Positions 50,583-58,955 of a stretch of 64,000 nucleotides of DNA are shown here, piece by piece. Each line of letters starts with the position of its first letter. Position 1 is the stretch's first letter. The translations under genes and the position numbers were made by a program. This DNA is from an uncultured Dehalococcoidia bacterium (GTDB taxonomy: Bacteria > Chloroflexota > Dehalococcoidia > Lucifugimonadales > UBA3495), in assembly GCA_951812625.1 (NCBI GenBank), contig CATOSP010000004.1:124001-188000 (forward strand), written 5' to 3'. The notes beneath the pieces were generated by a model that worked only from the letters and a program-made list of their open reading frames with translations, was not told the origin of the DNA and did no database searches.

Positions 50583-51926
50583 CTAAATGTGTTCCCGCAC
50601 GACACGTAGCGCAACCAACGAATACAGAGATAGCACCAACCCCGCCACCCCCAGAACCGTTATCGCCGCTACCACTCCAGTGAAGTCGGTCATGACCCCC
50701 ACCACGATGCTGAATGGGAAGACGAACCCCTGCCCGTAACTCGCCAGACTCGTAACCCGCCCACGGTATCGGTCTGGTGTTATCAGTTGCACCAGAGTCC
50801 CACTAGTGGTCCGGAAGTGTGCCTGGGCAAAGGACATGAGCCCAATCAACACCAGCGCTGCCACGAGTGGAAATGGTGGTACGATTAGCGGCGAGTAAGC
50901 GAAGAGCACCACGAATACTGAACTTGCCAGCACGGAGCACAGTGCCAATATCCCCTTCTTGAACACGAAACCGATGGATGCTATCAACGCCGCTGAGGCG
51001 AAGCCGCCTATCCCGGTAGCTGACAGTAGAAACCCGCCCACGTCCGCCGCCTGCTCCAGCGTGTCCGCCGTGAACACGGGTAGCAGGAACCAAACTTGGT
51101 GGAGCACCATGTTGGGAATCAGCCCCACCAGTATCATAGACAATATCACCGGCTGCTCCCGACGGATGAAACGGATACCTTCACCGAATGCTGAAACGGG
51201 CGAAATACGCCGTCTTGCCGGGGCAAGCTGGTAGGGCGTCCGCAATGGCAAGAAAACCAGCACCATCGCCGCATAAAAGGCGGCCTCCATCAGAAAATTG
51301 GCCGTGAACCCCAGGTTGGCTATTAGTATGCCCCCGATGAACGGCCCGAATATCCGTGTGCTGGTGATGGTCAGGGAGTTGGTGGCAAAGGCGTTGCCGA
51401 AGGCTTCCGGCGGCACCGTATTGGCGATCAACGCCTGCCGCATCGGCTGGGCGATGGACAGGCAACTGCCGGCGACTATCACATAAGCATATGCAGCCCA
51501 GACCGTGGCGGTGTTGGAAAGTTCCACACCGTAGTCCGACACTACGAGCAGCGCGAACACGACTGCGATGCAGGCCATGAAGGCCTGGATGCGCATCAGC
51601 AGTTTGCGACGGTCAACCCGGTCTCCCAGTACCCCACCCCAGGGACCAACCAGCAGCACCGGCAGGGTGCTGAGGCCGCCCACGGTGACCACTTGCAAGG
51701 CCGACGTGGCGGACCCCTCGGTCAGGTCACGGACCAGCCATCCCACTGTGAGAAGCTGCAACCATTGGCCACTGTTGCAGCAGAAATTTCCGGTCCACAG
51801 GAGACGGTAATTCCGGTAGGCAGTCAGGGAGTCGAAGGTGTGCAACCGGGGCAATCGAAGAGACTTGATGGCGCTCCGCTCCTGTGAATCAACCGGACTG
51901 GCAGCCTCCCAGCAAGGGGAAACCAC
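50583..51926 (-). CDS. MFS transporter (MFS_3 type), copy 2
   Basis: The 447-residue product is a paralog of the efflux MFS at 42.1 kb, sharing FDSLTAYRNYRLLWTGNF, WLQLLTVGWLVRDLTEG, GGVLGDRVDRRKLL, ALIANTVPPEAFGNAFATNSLTITSTRIFGP and LVQLITPDRYRGRV. About twelve membrane segments are visible. It would export a small molecule. The start is uncertain: the frame opens with a GTG at 51926 but has no clear ribosome site, and the family sequence begins some 28 residues later. No regulator gene is adjacent, unlike copy 1. Confidence 0.86.
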   Translation of the reverse strand: MVSPCWEAASPVDSQERSAIKSLRLPRLHTFDSLTAYRNYRLLWTGNFCCNSGQWLQLLTVGWLVRDLTEGSATSALQVVTVGGLSTLPVLLVGPWGGVLGDRVDRRKLLMRIQAFMACIAVVFALLVVSDYGVELSNTATVWAAYAYVIVAGSCLSIAQPMRQALIANTVPPEAFGNAFATNSLTITSTRIFGPFIGGILIANLGFTANFLMEAAFYAAMVLVFLPLRTPYQLAPARRRISPVSAFGEGIRFIRREQPVILSMILVGLIPNMVLHQVWFLLPVFTADTLEQAADVGGFLLSATGIGGFASAALIASIGFVFKKGILALCSVLASSVFVVLFAYSPLIVPPFPLVAALVLIGLMSFAQAHFRTTSGTLVQLITPDRYRGRVTSLASYGQGFVFPFSIVVGVMTDFTGVVAAITVLGVAGLVLSLYSLVALRVVREHI

Positions 51927-51986
51927 GATATGGGAATGGCTCGCCCAACCCGTCCTCCACCGCTCTGGTCCCCACCCCCGGACCTG

Positions 51987-52415
51987 CTACGGCTTCTGCT
52001 CTACCACCACCACGGGAATGTCCCGGTCCGTCCGGGCCTGGTACTCGTCATAAGTTGGAAAAATCCCCAACATTATCGCCCAGAGCATAGGCTTCTCCTC
52101 CGGGGTGGCCGTCCGCGCTGTCGCCGCGAACTTGTCGCCCTTGACCTGTAGCTCCACGTTTGAGTCCTTGACCAGGTTCCTGTACCAGCCCGGGTGCATT
52201 GGTGCGCCGCCCCGGGACGCTACCAGCAGATACCGGTCCCCGTCCCACCCGTAAATCAGCGGCGTGGTCGTGGGATTCCCGGTGACCCGGCCCCTGGTCG
52301 TCAGCAGCGCGGTGGGAAGTCCGTTCCAGATGTGGCCTTCCTCGCCATTGGTCTCCAGGTAGCGTTCCAAGTGTTGTTGCACCCAGTCCCGTGGTCGCTC
52401 TGCGGGTGTCGTCAT
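51987..52415 (-). CDS. Deazaflavin (F420)-dependent nitroreductase-family protein (Ddn-like)
   Basis: The 142-residue split-barrel protein matches the Ddn/F420-dependent oxidoreductase family: LPTALLTTRGRVTGNPTTTPLIYGWDGDRYLLVASRGGAPMHPGWYRNLVKDSNVELQVKG, then FPTYDEYQARTDRDIPVVVVE. These proteins use reduced F420 to reduce nitro compounds, quinones or enones, and F420 use would be consistent with Chloroflexota. It is 60 bp from the MFS copy 2 start on the same strand and may be cotranscribed with it. Confidence 0.92.
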   Translation of the reverse strand: MTTPAERPRDWVQQHLERYLETNGEEGHIWNGLPTALLTTRGRVTGNPTTTPLIYGWDGDRYLLVASRGGAPMHPGWYRNLVKDSNVELQVKGDKFAATARTATPEEKPMLWAIMLGIFPTYDEYQARTDRDIPVVVVEQKP

Positions 52416-52622
52416 GTCGGTCCGCCCTCCCCTGGAGTTGTGTCGCCTGCCTGCGGGCGCAGGCCAACGGGCATATTAAACCCGCTCAGTGTGGTTGTCC
52501 AGCCGAAGATGAGCAAGCCGTCGAAGGAATTGATCGCAACTGCCCCAATTGTCCAGCCCATACAATCCCCGGCCAATCCAATGTAGAATACTCCTGCCAA
52601 AACTACGCTAGGAGGCCGCATC

Positions 52623-53576
52623 ATGGCAACCGTCAATTCCGTCCTGGGTCCCATCGATTCGGCAGACCTGGGCTTTACCCTGAGTCACGAGCATCTTGGC
52701 ACCAACGCAGCGGGCATTCGCCAGACCTACCCGGAGTTCTTCGACCGCGAGGGTGTAAAGGAGCAGGCCATCGCCGCCCTTACTGAAGCCTACAACGAGG
52801 GCCTGCGCACCATCATCGACGTCAGCACCATCGACCTCGGGCGCGACGTTCTGCTGATGGATGAAGTGTCCCGCGCCACCGGCGTACAGATCATTGCAGC
52901 CACCGGCAACCATCTGGCAGTCCCCCGGCCCTTCGGCGACGTGTCCCCGGACGTAATCGCCAGTCTCTACGTGCGGGAAATCGAGGAAGGCATCGAGGGC
53001 ACCGGCATTAAGGCCGGCATCATCAAGGTCGCCAGCGACAGGGGTGGCATCACTCCTCCCCAGGAGGTCGTCCTCCGCGCCGCCGCCCGCACCTGCAACC
53101 AGACCGGAACGAGAATCTCCACCCACACCTGGTCCCCGGAACGAATCGGAGAACAGCAGGTGCGCGTATTGAAAGAAGAGGGGGTTGACCTGAACAAGGT
53201 CTACGTAGGACATAGCAACGACGATACCGACATGGACTATCTGCAGGGACTGCTGGATGAAGGGGTATGGCTGGGCCTGGACCGTTACCCCGGAGGCAGA
53301 AACAACGAAACACCCAACTGGGAGCAACGCACCGAGGTCGTGAAGAACCTGATCGACGCAGGCCACTCCAACCGCATCATGCTCTCCCACGACTACTCCG
53401 TACCCAAGGCCCGCTACGGAGCCGAGGTTCAGGACGAGCGACGCCGCGCCAACCCCGACGGCTACCTGTTCATCACCCGCAACGTCCTGCCCAGGCTGAG
53501 AGAGTTGGGAGCTTCAGACGATGACATAAACCAGGTAATGGTTGAGAACCCCAGAAGGTTCTTCGAGGATGACTAG
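52623..53576 (+). CDS. Phosphotriesterase-family metal hydrolase
   Basis: The 317-residue protein is a (beta/alpha)8 amidohydrolase of the phosphotriesterase family. The metal residues are in place: HxH in LSHEHLG, the carboxylated Lys in AGIIKVASD, His in STHTWSP, His in VGHSNDD and Asp in LSHDYS. Members include phosphotriesterase, lactonases such as SsoPox and AhlA, and sugar lactonases; a lactonase role is likelier than organophosphate hydrolysis. An AGGAGG site precedes the ATG. The redoxin lipoprotein gene follows 30 bp later. Confidence 0.92.
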   Translation: MATVNSVLGPIDSADLGFTLSHEHLGTNAAGIRQTYPEFFDREGVKEQAIAALTEAYNEGLRTIIDVSTIDLGRDVLLMDEVSRATGVQIIAATGNHLAVPRPFGDVSPDVIASLYVREIEEGIEGTGIKAGIIKVASDRGGITPPQEVVLRAAARTCNQTGTRISTHTWSPERIGEQQVRVLKEEGVDLNKVYVGHSNDDTDMDYLQGLLDEGVWLGLDRYPGGRNNETPNWEQRTEVVKNLIDAGHSNRIMLSHDYSVPKARYGAEVQDERRRANPDGYLFITRNVLPRLRELGASDDDINQVMVENPRRFFEDD

Positions 53577-53606
53577 GCTGATACCGGAATCCCTCAGGAG
53601 GATAGA

Positions 53607-54590
53607 ATGCACCGTTTGACCCGTAATTGGACTGCCCTGCTTGGGGCTCTTGCCGTGTTCGGGGTGCTGCTCGCCGCCTGCGGCAATTCGAGCGCGCCCG
53701 TCCCCACCGAGGTTGCGAAAGCTGCGGCCCCGGAAACCACCATGTCCGAGCCAGCGAAGTCCGCTCCGGCAGCCGAAACAGCCCGGCAACAACCCCCGTC
53801 AGGAGGCCCGGTTGCTCCTACGGCCATGAAGGAACAACCGGCCACTACCGCCATGCCGGAAAAGGCGCCAGCCGCCGGAGCCGCGGTCCAGCCGAAGGCC
53901 ACCGCCATGACCGGGCAGGCAGCGCCCACCGGCGTGCCTGCACAGCCCGCGGTCGCCGTCACAACTGCTGTGGCAACCGGGGCGCAACCGGCGAAGCCTC
54001 CTGGTAGTCCGACAGCGCCGCCCCCACAAGCGACCGCTGCGCCCACCGAAGCCCCGCCACCAACGGCGTCTCCTACGGCAACACCTACAGCGGAGCCACC
54101 TGCGCCAACAATGGCGGTGGAACCCACGGCTGCGCCGGTCCAGCTTCCCCCGGTGGGAACGAAGGCCGGAGACCTGTCGCCGGATTTCACCCTGCACCTG
54201 CTGGGTGGTGAAACCGTCACCTCTGCACAGTTGCGGCAGAGTGGGCAACCCGCCTTCCTGTTCTTCCACGCCACCTATTGACCAGTCTGCCGCTCCGAGT
54301 TGCGGAGCATAAGGGACCTTGGCTCCGGTGCAGTTGAGAACGTCAACTTTTACATCGTCGGTTCAGACCCCAGCCAAACGCTGGACAAGCTCGAAGCAAA
54401 TCGGCAAGACGAGGGCTATCCCGGGGCCGTAGCCGAGATTGCGGATACTGGACTCCGTGACCTGAAGATCATCAAGCAATCCACCAAGATCGCCCTGGAC
54501 GGCAATGGAGTCATCACCTACCGGGACAGCTTCGGCCAGGGCAACATCGACGTCTGGGGGCAAGTGTTGACCGACCTCGCTTCCGGGTAG
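53607..54590 (+). CDS. Candidate selenocysteine-containing redoxin lipoprotein (UxxC), UGA at 54279
   Basis: The frame runs from ATG 53607 (AGGAGG upstream) to TAG 54588-54590, 327 residues, with one in-frame TGA at 54279-54281 (codon 225). The start is a lipoprotein signal (ALLGALAVFGVLLAACGNSS; lipobox LAAC), followed by a Pro/Ala/Thr-rich linker of about 150 residues and a redoxin domain (LSPDFTLHLLGGETVTSAQL). The TGA falls exactly at the first Cys of the active site: HATY-U-PVC-RSEL. The second Cys is kept, and the domain continues normally (NFYIVGSDPSQTLDKLEA, then ALDGNGVITYRD). A hairpin fitting the bacterial SECIS rules starts 10 bases later. The protein would sit on the outer face of the membrane as a thiol/selenol redox enzyme. 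A plain nonsense mutation is the alternative. Confidence 0.75.
54279..54308 (+). promoter_or_regulatory. Recoding site: UGA plus bSECIS-like hairpin
   Basis: After the TGA (54279-54281), a 6-bp perfect stem GCTCCG (54292-54297) / CGGAGC (54303-54308) closes a 5-base loop AGTTG. The distance from TGA to the loop is 16 bases, and G is the second loop base. Known bacterial SECIS elements need roughly 16-37 bases to the loop and a G in the first two loop positions. The hairpin lies inside the coding frame and encodes RSELRS, so it is compatible with continued translation. Confidence 0.65.
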
Positions 54591-54635
54591 TCCTGACCGC
54601 TTGCCACAATCCAGGCACAGTGCGGCAACTTCATC

Positions 54636-54666
54636 GGCCCGGATGGGAGACTATCCCATCCGGGCC
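54636..54666 (+). terminator. Strong hairpin after the redoxin gene
   Basis: GGCCCGGATGGGA (54636-54648) and TCCCATCCGGGCC (54654-54666) form a perfect 13-bp stem with a 5-base loop, 45 bp after the redoxin stop and 38 bp before the next ATG. No T run follows, so it may attenuate rather than fully stop transcription or protect the mRNA 3' end. Confidence 0.55.
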
Positions 54667-54703
54667 TAGGCACTTCCAAAGACCAAACTCCACGGAGGAC
54701 AAC

Positions 54704-55825
54704 ATGGGCTGGTCGTCTCATCACCCTGTCGGTCTGATCTATAGCGCTCCACAGCACAGCTACCGCGGCTACACCCTGTTCACCCCCAACGGCGGCAGTC
54801 ATACCTACCTGATTGACATGAATGGCCGCATCTGCCACCGCTGGACGTTCCCCGACGGCATCGGATACTCATACCTGCTCCCCGCCGGGAACCTTCTGCT
54901 CCGCACCGGCGGCGCGAGAGCGGGTGGCCAGCCTGTGATGCCCGGAGCGGGCGCGGGCGCAGTCGTCGAATTGGACTGGGACAGCAACCTGGTCTGGGAG
55001 TACCGGGACCCCATGCTCCACCATGACTTCGAGCGGCTCCCAAACGGCAACACCCTGGTACTCCTCTTTGAGCCTCTGCCGGAAGGACTGGCCTCAAGGG
55101 TGAAAGGCGGCTTCCGGGGCGAGGGCGAGTCCGAGCAAATGCTGGGAGACCTGGTAAGGGAAGTGACGCCAACGGGAGAGACCGTCTACTCCTGGCCGTC
55201 CTGGAAGCATCTGGACCCGGAAGAAGATGCGATCTGCTTCCTGGAGGGCCGCGCCGAGTGGACTCACCAGAATGCCCTGAGCGCCACCCCCAGCGGCGAC
55301 CTCGTGATAAGTTTCCGCCAGACCGACACTGTGGGTATTGTTGACCGGGCCACCGGAGACTTCGGTTGGAAGTGGGGCCGGGGCGTTATCTCCCACCAGC
55401 ACAATCCCACATACCTGGACAACGGCAACGTGCTGCTCTTCGACAATGGTCCCCACCGTCCGGGGTTCAGCCACTCGCGCGTCCTTGAAGTCAACCCGGA
55501 GACCAGCGAAATAGTCTGGGAATACCAGGGCGACCCAGCCATCTCCTTCTACAGCTACCACATCAGCGGCGCGGAACGCCTCCCCAACGGCAACACCCTC
55601 ATCTGCGAGGGCGCGCCGGGGCGGGTCTTCGAGGTCACTCCCGGCAAGGAAATCGTTTGGGAATACATCAACCCTATCTTCGGCCCCAGCACACGCGGCA
55701 CGGGGGGCACCCGCTCCAACTCCATGTTCCGCGCCCATCGCTACGGCCCGGAACACCCCGCCCTGCAGGGCAAGGACCTTGACCCTGCCCGGCACGCTAA
55801 CCTCAACCGCCTCTACGGCGTCTGA
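54704..55825 (+). CDS. Arylsulfotransferase (ASST)-like beta-propeller protein
   Basis: The 373-residue protein has repeated propeller blades with WEY/LPNGNTL pairs (LVWEYRDPMLHHDFERLPNGNTLVLL; IVWEYQGDPAISFYSYHISGAERLPNGNTLICEG), typical of ASST-like/arylsulfotransferase family proteins. The His in HHDFERLPNGN and HQHNP are candidate active-site residues, as in AssT. Unlike AssT, no signal peptide is seen, so it may be cytoplasmic and not a true sulfotransferase. ATG 54704 follows GGAGG. A longer frame from 54620 runs through the hairpin and is rejected. Confidence 0.85.
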   Translation: MGWSSHHPVGLIYSAPQHSYRGYTLFTPNGGSHTYLIDMNGRICHRWTFPDGIGYSYLLPAGNLLLRTGGARAGGQPVMPGAGAGAVVELDWDSNLVWEYRDPMLHHDFERLPNGNTLVLLFEPLPEGLASRVKGGFRGEGESEQMLGDLVREVTPTGETVYSWPSWKHLDPEEDAICFLEGRAEWTHQNALSATPSGDLVISFRQTDTVGIVDRATGDFGWKWGRGVISHQHNPTYLDNGNVLLFDNGPHRPGFSHSRVLEVNPETSEIVWEYQGDPAISFYSYHISGAERLPNGNTLICEGAPGRVFEVTPGKEIVWEYINPIFGPSTRGTGGTRSNSMFRAHRYGPEHPALQGKDLDPARHANLNRLYGV

Positions 55826-55894
55826 TGTCCGTCCTCGGCCAAGGACAGTACCGGCGTGGTACACTCAATACCACCACTTATTAGGAGGACAGTA

Positions 55895-56800
55895 ATGTCT
55901 GGATTCCGAGGCGTTTACCCCGCAATCATCACTCCCATGACCCCGGAAGGAGACCTGAACGAGGCTGCTTTCCGTGAGGTTATGGAGTTCAACATCCAAG
56001 CCGGCGTCCATGGATTCTGGGTTGCTGGCGGGACCGGCGAGAGCGTCTTGCTCGACGACGAGGAGAACATGCGAATCGCCGAAATTGCGGCCGACCAATC
56101 CCGTGGCAGGATCGAGAACATTATGCACGTGGGCGCAGCCACCACGGCCCGCGCCGTCAAGCTCGCCGAACACGCGGCCAGGGTCGGCGTCGAGTCCATC
56201 TGTTGCGTCCCACCTTTCTTCTACCGGCAAAGCGATGAGGCCATCGTGGAGCATTATCGGGCTGTTGGCGCAGCAGCGGACTTGCCGCTTTTCGTCTACA
56301 ACCTCCCCCAGTCCACCGGAGTAGAGATAACCCCGGAGCTGATGCAGAAAATCCAGAATGGAGTCCCGCAACTCAGGGGGCTGAAGCACTCTGCAGTCAC
56401 GTTTCAGAATGTCCGAGCCTTTTACAAGATGGGCCTCAACTGCCTCATCGGCAATAGTATGCTCATGCTCCCCGCCCTGACCATCGGCGCGACGGGATGC
56501 GTAGACGGCCCGCCTAACATCGCCCCCGAGCTTTGGGTCGAAATCTGGAATGCCTACAACGACGGCGACATTGCCCGCGCCGAAGCGGCCCAGGACCGCG
56601 CCAGCGAGGTAACCGGCCTCGTGCGCCAGTTCGGCCTCCATACCACCACCAAAGCCGTCCTCAGCTACAGGCTGGGCATCGACTGCGGCGTCCCAAGGGC
56701 GCCCGGCCAGCCGTTGACCACCGACCAGCACGCAGCCCTGATCAAGCGAGTTGAGGAAGTCGGCCTCCAGCGGGCGACCGTATCTCAGGCCGGAGACTAA
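55895..56800 (+). CDS. DapA/NanA-family lyase or dehydratase
   Basis: The 301-residue (beta/alpha)8 class I aldolase has GVYPAIITPMTPEGDLNE, GGTGES as the carboxylate-binding loop, the catalytic Tyr in FVYNLPQSTG and the Schiff-base Lys in RGLKHSA. Such enzymes condense or cleave pyruvate (dihydrodipicolinate synthase, N-acetylneuraminate lyase, 2-keto-3-deoxy acid aldolases). The isolated position next to catabolic genes suggests a catabolic oxo-acid lyase rather than lysine synthesis. ATG 55895 has AGGAGG nearby; the frame open from 55856 lacks a site. Confidence 0.91.
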   Translation: MSGFRGVYPAIITPMTPEGDLNEAAFREVMEFNIQAGVHGFWVAGGTGESVLLDDEENMRIAEIAADQSRGRIENIMHVGAATTARAVKLAEHAARVGVESICCVPPFFYRQSDEAIVEHYRAVGAAADLPLFVYNLPQSTGVEITPELMQKIQNGVPQLRGLKHSAVTFQNVRAFYKMGLNCLIGNSMLMLPALTIGATGCVDGPPNIAPELWVEIWNAYNDGDIARAEAAQDRASEVTGLVRQFGLHTTTKAVLSYRLGIDCGVPRAPGQPLTTDQHAALIKRVEEVGLQRATVSQAGD

Positions 56801-56814
56801 TTGGTGAGACTATA

Positions 56815-56852
56815 GCAAACCGGGCCGGACAGGCATGTCCGGCCCGGTTTGC
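56815..56852. terminator. Bidirectional terminator hairpin (17-bp stem)
   Basis: GCAAACCGGGCCGGACA (56815-56831) pairs perfectly with TGTCCGGCCCGGTTTGC (56836-56852) around loop GGCA. It lies 14 bp after the DapA-like stop and 28 bp before the end of the opposing VOC gene, so it serves both convergent genes. Confidence 0.8.
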
Positions 56853-56880
56853 TCGCAGTGCTTGTTCGTTATTCTGGTGG

Positions 56881-57699
56881 TCAGTCTGGCAGCATGGTCA
56901 GGTGCATCCGTGAACCCTGCGTCGTCTCGGTGTCGAAATAGAGGACCTGCTGCCTTACCGGGTTGGTAAGAGGCGTATCGGCAACGAAACTCAGACCCCG
57001 ATGCTGGCATCCTCTCATGCACGACACCATATCCCCGACGACATAGCCCACATGGTCCATGTCGTGGACGTCGTCGGCCATATGCGAGGTGTCCGCCGGC
57101 TCGATTAGCTCCACCTGCACCCGCCCGAAGTTCACGAAGGCGTTGCGTCCCCCGTTGCGGGAAGCGCCTCCACCGATGTGCTCCCCTTGGAAGTTGTCCA
57201 CGTACCACGTGATGGCCTTGTCCAGGTCTTTGACCCGGTAACCGGCGTGGACGATGGAATCAACCTCCAGGCCTTGGGCGCTGGCTGATGGGGCGTCTGC
57301 GGGTAGCTGGGTCAGGTGGACATACACGCCGTTGGTGGTGACAGTGTCAAAGTAAAGTACCTGCTGCCCCATCACGTTGGTAAAGGGGGCCGGAGCCGCG
57401 AACTTGAACCCCTTACCCTGGAGGTCTGCCATCTCACGGTTGATGTCCTCGACCACGTAGCCCACGTGGTGCATCGTCAACTGTCCCGCAGTCAGCCCTG
57501 TCTTGTCCTGCGGCTCGATGATCTCGGCCTCGACCCGGCCGAACCGCATGTAGGCATTGACTCCGCCGCTGGGAATCGCAGCAGTCTGGGCCAGCGGCCC
57601 GCCCCCAGCGTTCACCGCGCCGAAGGACTTCTCGAACCAGTCAACGGTTGCCACCAGGTCTGGCGTCAAGTATCCGATGTGCTGAATCTTTTCGAACAC
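56881..57699 (-). CDS. Two-domain VOC (glyoxalase/dioxygenase-fold) protein
   Basis: The 272-residue product has two vicinal-oxygen-chelate domains of similar sequence: IQHIGYLTPDLVATVDWFEKSFGAV with LTMHHVGYVVEDINREM, and IVHAGYRVKDLDKAITWYVDNFQGE with DMDHVGYVVGDMVSCM. Both end in VLYFDTVTT / VLYFDTETT. The internal duplication suggests an extradiol dioxygenase- or methylmalonyl-CoA epimerase-like metal site, but the substrate is unknown. GTG 57699 follows GGAGGG; the frame opens further upstream (57777) without family sequence. A 10-bp repeat array lies 150 bp upstream. Confidence 0.86.
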   Translation of the reverse strand: MFEKIQHIGYLTPDLVATVDWFEKSFGAVNAGGGPLAQTAAIPSGGVNAYMRFGRVEAEIIEPQDKTGLTAGQLTMHHVGYVVEDINREMADLQGKGFKFAAPAPFTNVMGQQVLYFDTVTTNGVYVHLTQLPADAPSASAQGLEVDSIVHAGYRVKDLDKAITWYVDNFQGEHIGGGASRNGGRNAFVNFGRVQVELIEPADTSHMADDVHDMDHVGYVVGDMVSCMRGCQHRGLSFVADTPLTNPVRQQVLYFDTETTQGSRMHLTMLPD

Positions 57700-58061
57700 G
57701 CTCCCTCCGATCGCTACACGTATGGCTCTATATGTGCGCCAGTGCCGTACAAGTCGACGGATGTGCTCGCCGACCAAGGCAGGGCAGGCCCAGGCTTGCC
57801 AGGATGGAAATCTCGCTCAACCTCCCTTTAGCGAAGGAATTTCTTGTTATTCCGGTCAGAACCGGACATTTCCGGACATATTCACTGATTCAGAGCATTG
57901 GCGAGTGGCACTTAAGGGTCACATTCCCGAGAGTTCCCATCAGTCCAATCTCCTACGGATGGGTATGATACGAAAATCTGCACAGGCCCGAAAAGAGGAC
58001 CCACGTCAGTAATGCTACCCTTCAGGTCACGCACTTTACGGTATTGACACCAGGAACCGCC
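57700..58061. other. 362-bp intergenic region
   Basis: This gap lies between two minus-strand genes, the VOC protein and the MBL protein, so it should hold the VOC promoter. It contains the third 10-bp repeat array. No gene is supported. Confidence 0.55.
57849..57878 (-). repeat. 10-bp tandem array, copy C (three units, minus orientation)
   Basis: On the minus strand the units read TGTCCGGAAA, TGTCCGGTTC and TGACCGGAAT. The first unit equals unit two of copy A, and the last equals unit one of copy B. The array points toward the VOC gene whose start is 150 bp away, so all three arrays point toward the nearest downstream gene on the same strand. Confidence 0.65.
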
Positions 58062-58823
58062 CTACTTTTGCACGATATCTATGTTCACGCTCCGCTCGGC
58101 GTGGACCGTGAAAGTCAGGGACGCGCTTCCCCCTCCCTCGGTGCTGTCCATCACCTGGATGTTCTCCGGGCCGTGCAGGTAGACGATCCGCTCATCATCC
58201 ACCCGGAATGGGCGGTCGTGGCCGGGATAGAAGACCCTGGACGAGGCCACCATCTTCTCGACGCTCTCCTTGGCGTCCTCTAGGTCCCAGAAAATGTTGT
58301 AAGGCATCCCGCGGGCCACCGTGCCGCTTTCCGGCATGGCGTCCCCCGCCAGCAGCACCTTCTCCCCGTCAACCTCAGCTAGCACGCTCATGTGCCCCTT
58401 GGTGTGCCCTGGGGTTTCCAGCACGCTAACGCCATCGACGATAGTGTCTCCCTCAGATACCACGTCGATCTTCATGGTGCGCATCAAGTCGGCCATACCC
58501 GCGGCCACCGCCAGGTCCCACGGGTTCGGGTTGCGCGCGTAGTCGATCTCCGTCGGGTTCACCACCACGCGGGCGTTCTTGAACAGGTCGGTATTCTGGC
58601 AATGGTCCCAGTGCATGTGGGTCAGGATTATGATGTCGATGTCGTCGGGCGTCAGGTCCCGCGCCTGCAACGCCTTGTACAGAAATGCCCGGCGCGACGA
58701 CGGCCCGGTATCAATCAGGATGTTGTGGTTACCCACCCGCAACAGGGAGTTGGTGGAATACCCGAAGGAACCCTGATCAGTGTTCAGGGCAAACCCGTAG
58801 GTAAGCACGTCCAGAGTAGCCAT
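58062..58823 (-). CDS. MBL-fold metallohydrolase (AHL lactonase-like)
   Basis: The 253-residue metallo-beta-lactamase-fold protein has the zinc motif THMHWDHC (HxHxDH), His in ETPGHTKGHMSVL, Asp in LLAGDAMPE and His in FYPGHDRPF. The order and spacing resemble AiiA-type N-acyl-homoserine lactonases and other small lactonases. It would hydrolyse a lactone or ester in the cytoplasm. ATG 58823 is preceded by GGAAAGGA; a longer frame begins at 58892 but lacks family sequence. Confidence 0.9.
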   Translation of the reverse strand: MATLDVLTYGFALNTDQGSFGYSTNSLLRVGNHNILIDTGPSSRRAFLYKALQARDLTPDDIDIIILTHMHWDHCQNTDLFKNARVVVNPTEIDYARNPNPWDLAVAAGMADLMRTMKIDVVSEGDTIVDGVSVLETPGHTKGHMSVLAEVDGEKVLLAGDAMPESGTVARGMPYNIFWDLEDAKESVEKMVASSRVFYPGHDRPFRVDDERIVYLHGPENIQVMDSTEGGGSASLTFTVHAERSVNIDIVQK

Positions 58824-58898
58824 GAATAACATTCCTTTCCGGTGACAGACGGGTATTTCGCCCAGTCGAGATTGCCTATTGTCCCGAGTCATTGACTG

Positions 58899-58930
58899 GG
58901 AATGGGGACGCTGGCCAGCGCCCCCATTCC
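58899..58930 (-). terminator. Hairpin between the single-domain VOC gene and the MBL gene
   Basis: GGAATGGGGACGCTGG (58899-58914) and CCAGCGCCCCCATTCC (58915-58930) form a 16-bp inverted repeat with one mismatch and no spacer. It lies 25 bp after the end of the VOC gene on the minus strand. No T run follows. Confidence 0.5.
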
Positions 58931-58955
58931 AAATAGCGCTTCTCGGGGTTACCTG

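Noticed and set aside
54300..54590. A separate small gene starting with TTG after the redoxin stop
   Set aside because: It is in the same frame as the upstream gene, has no ribosome site, and encodes the second half of a redoxin domain. It is better read as one gene with a recoded UGA.
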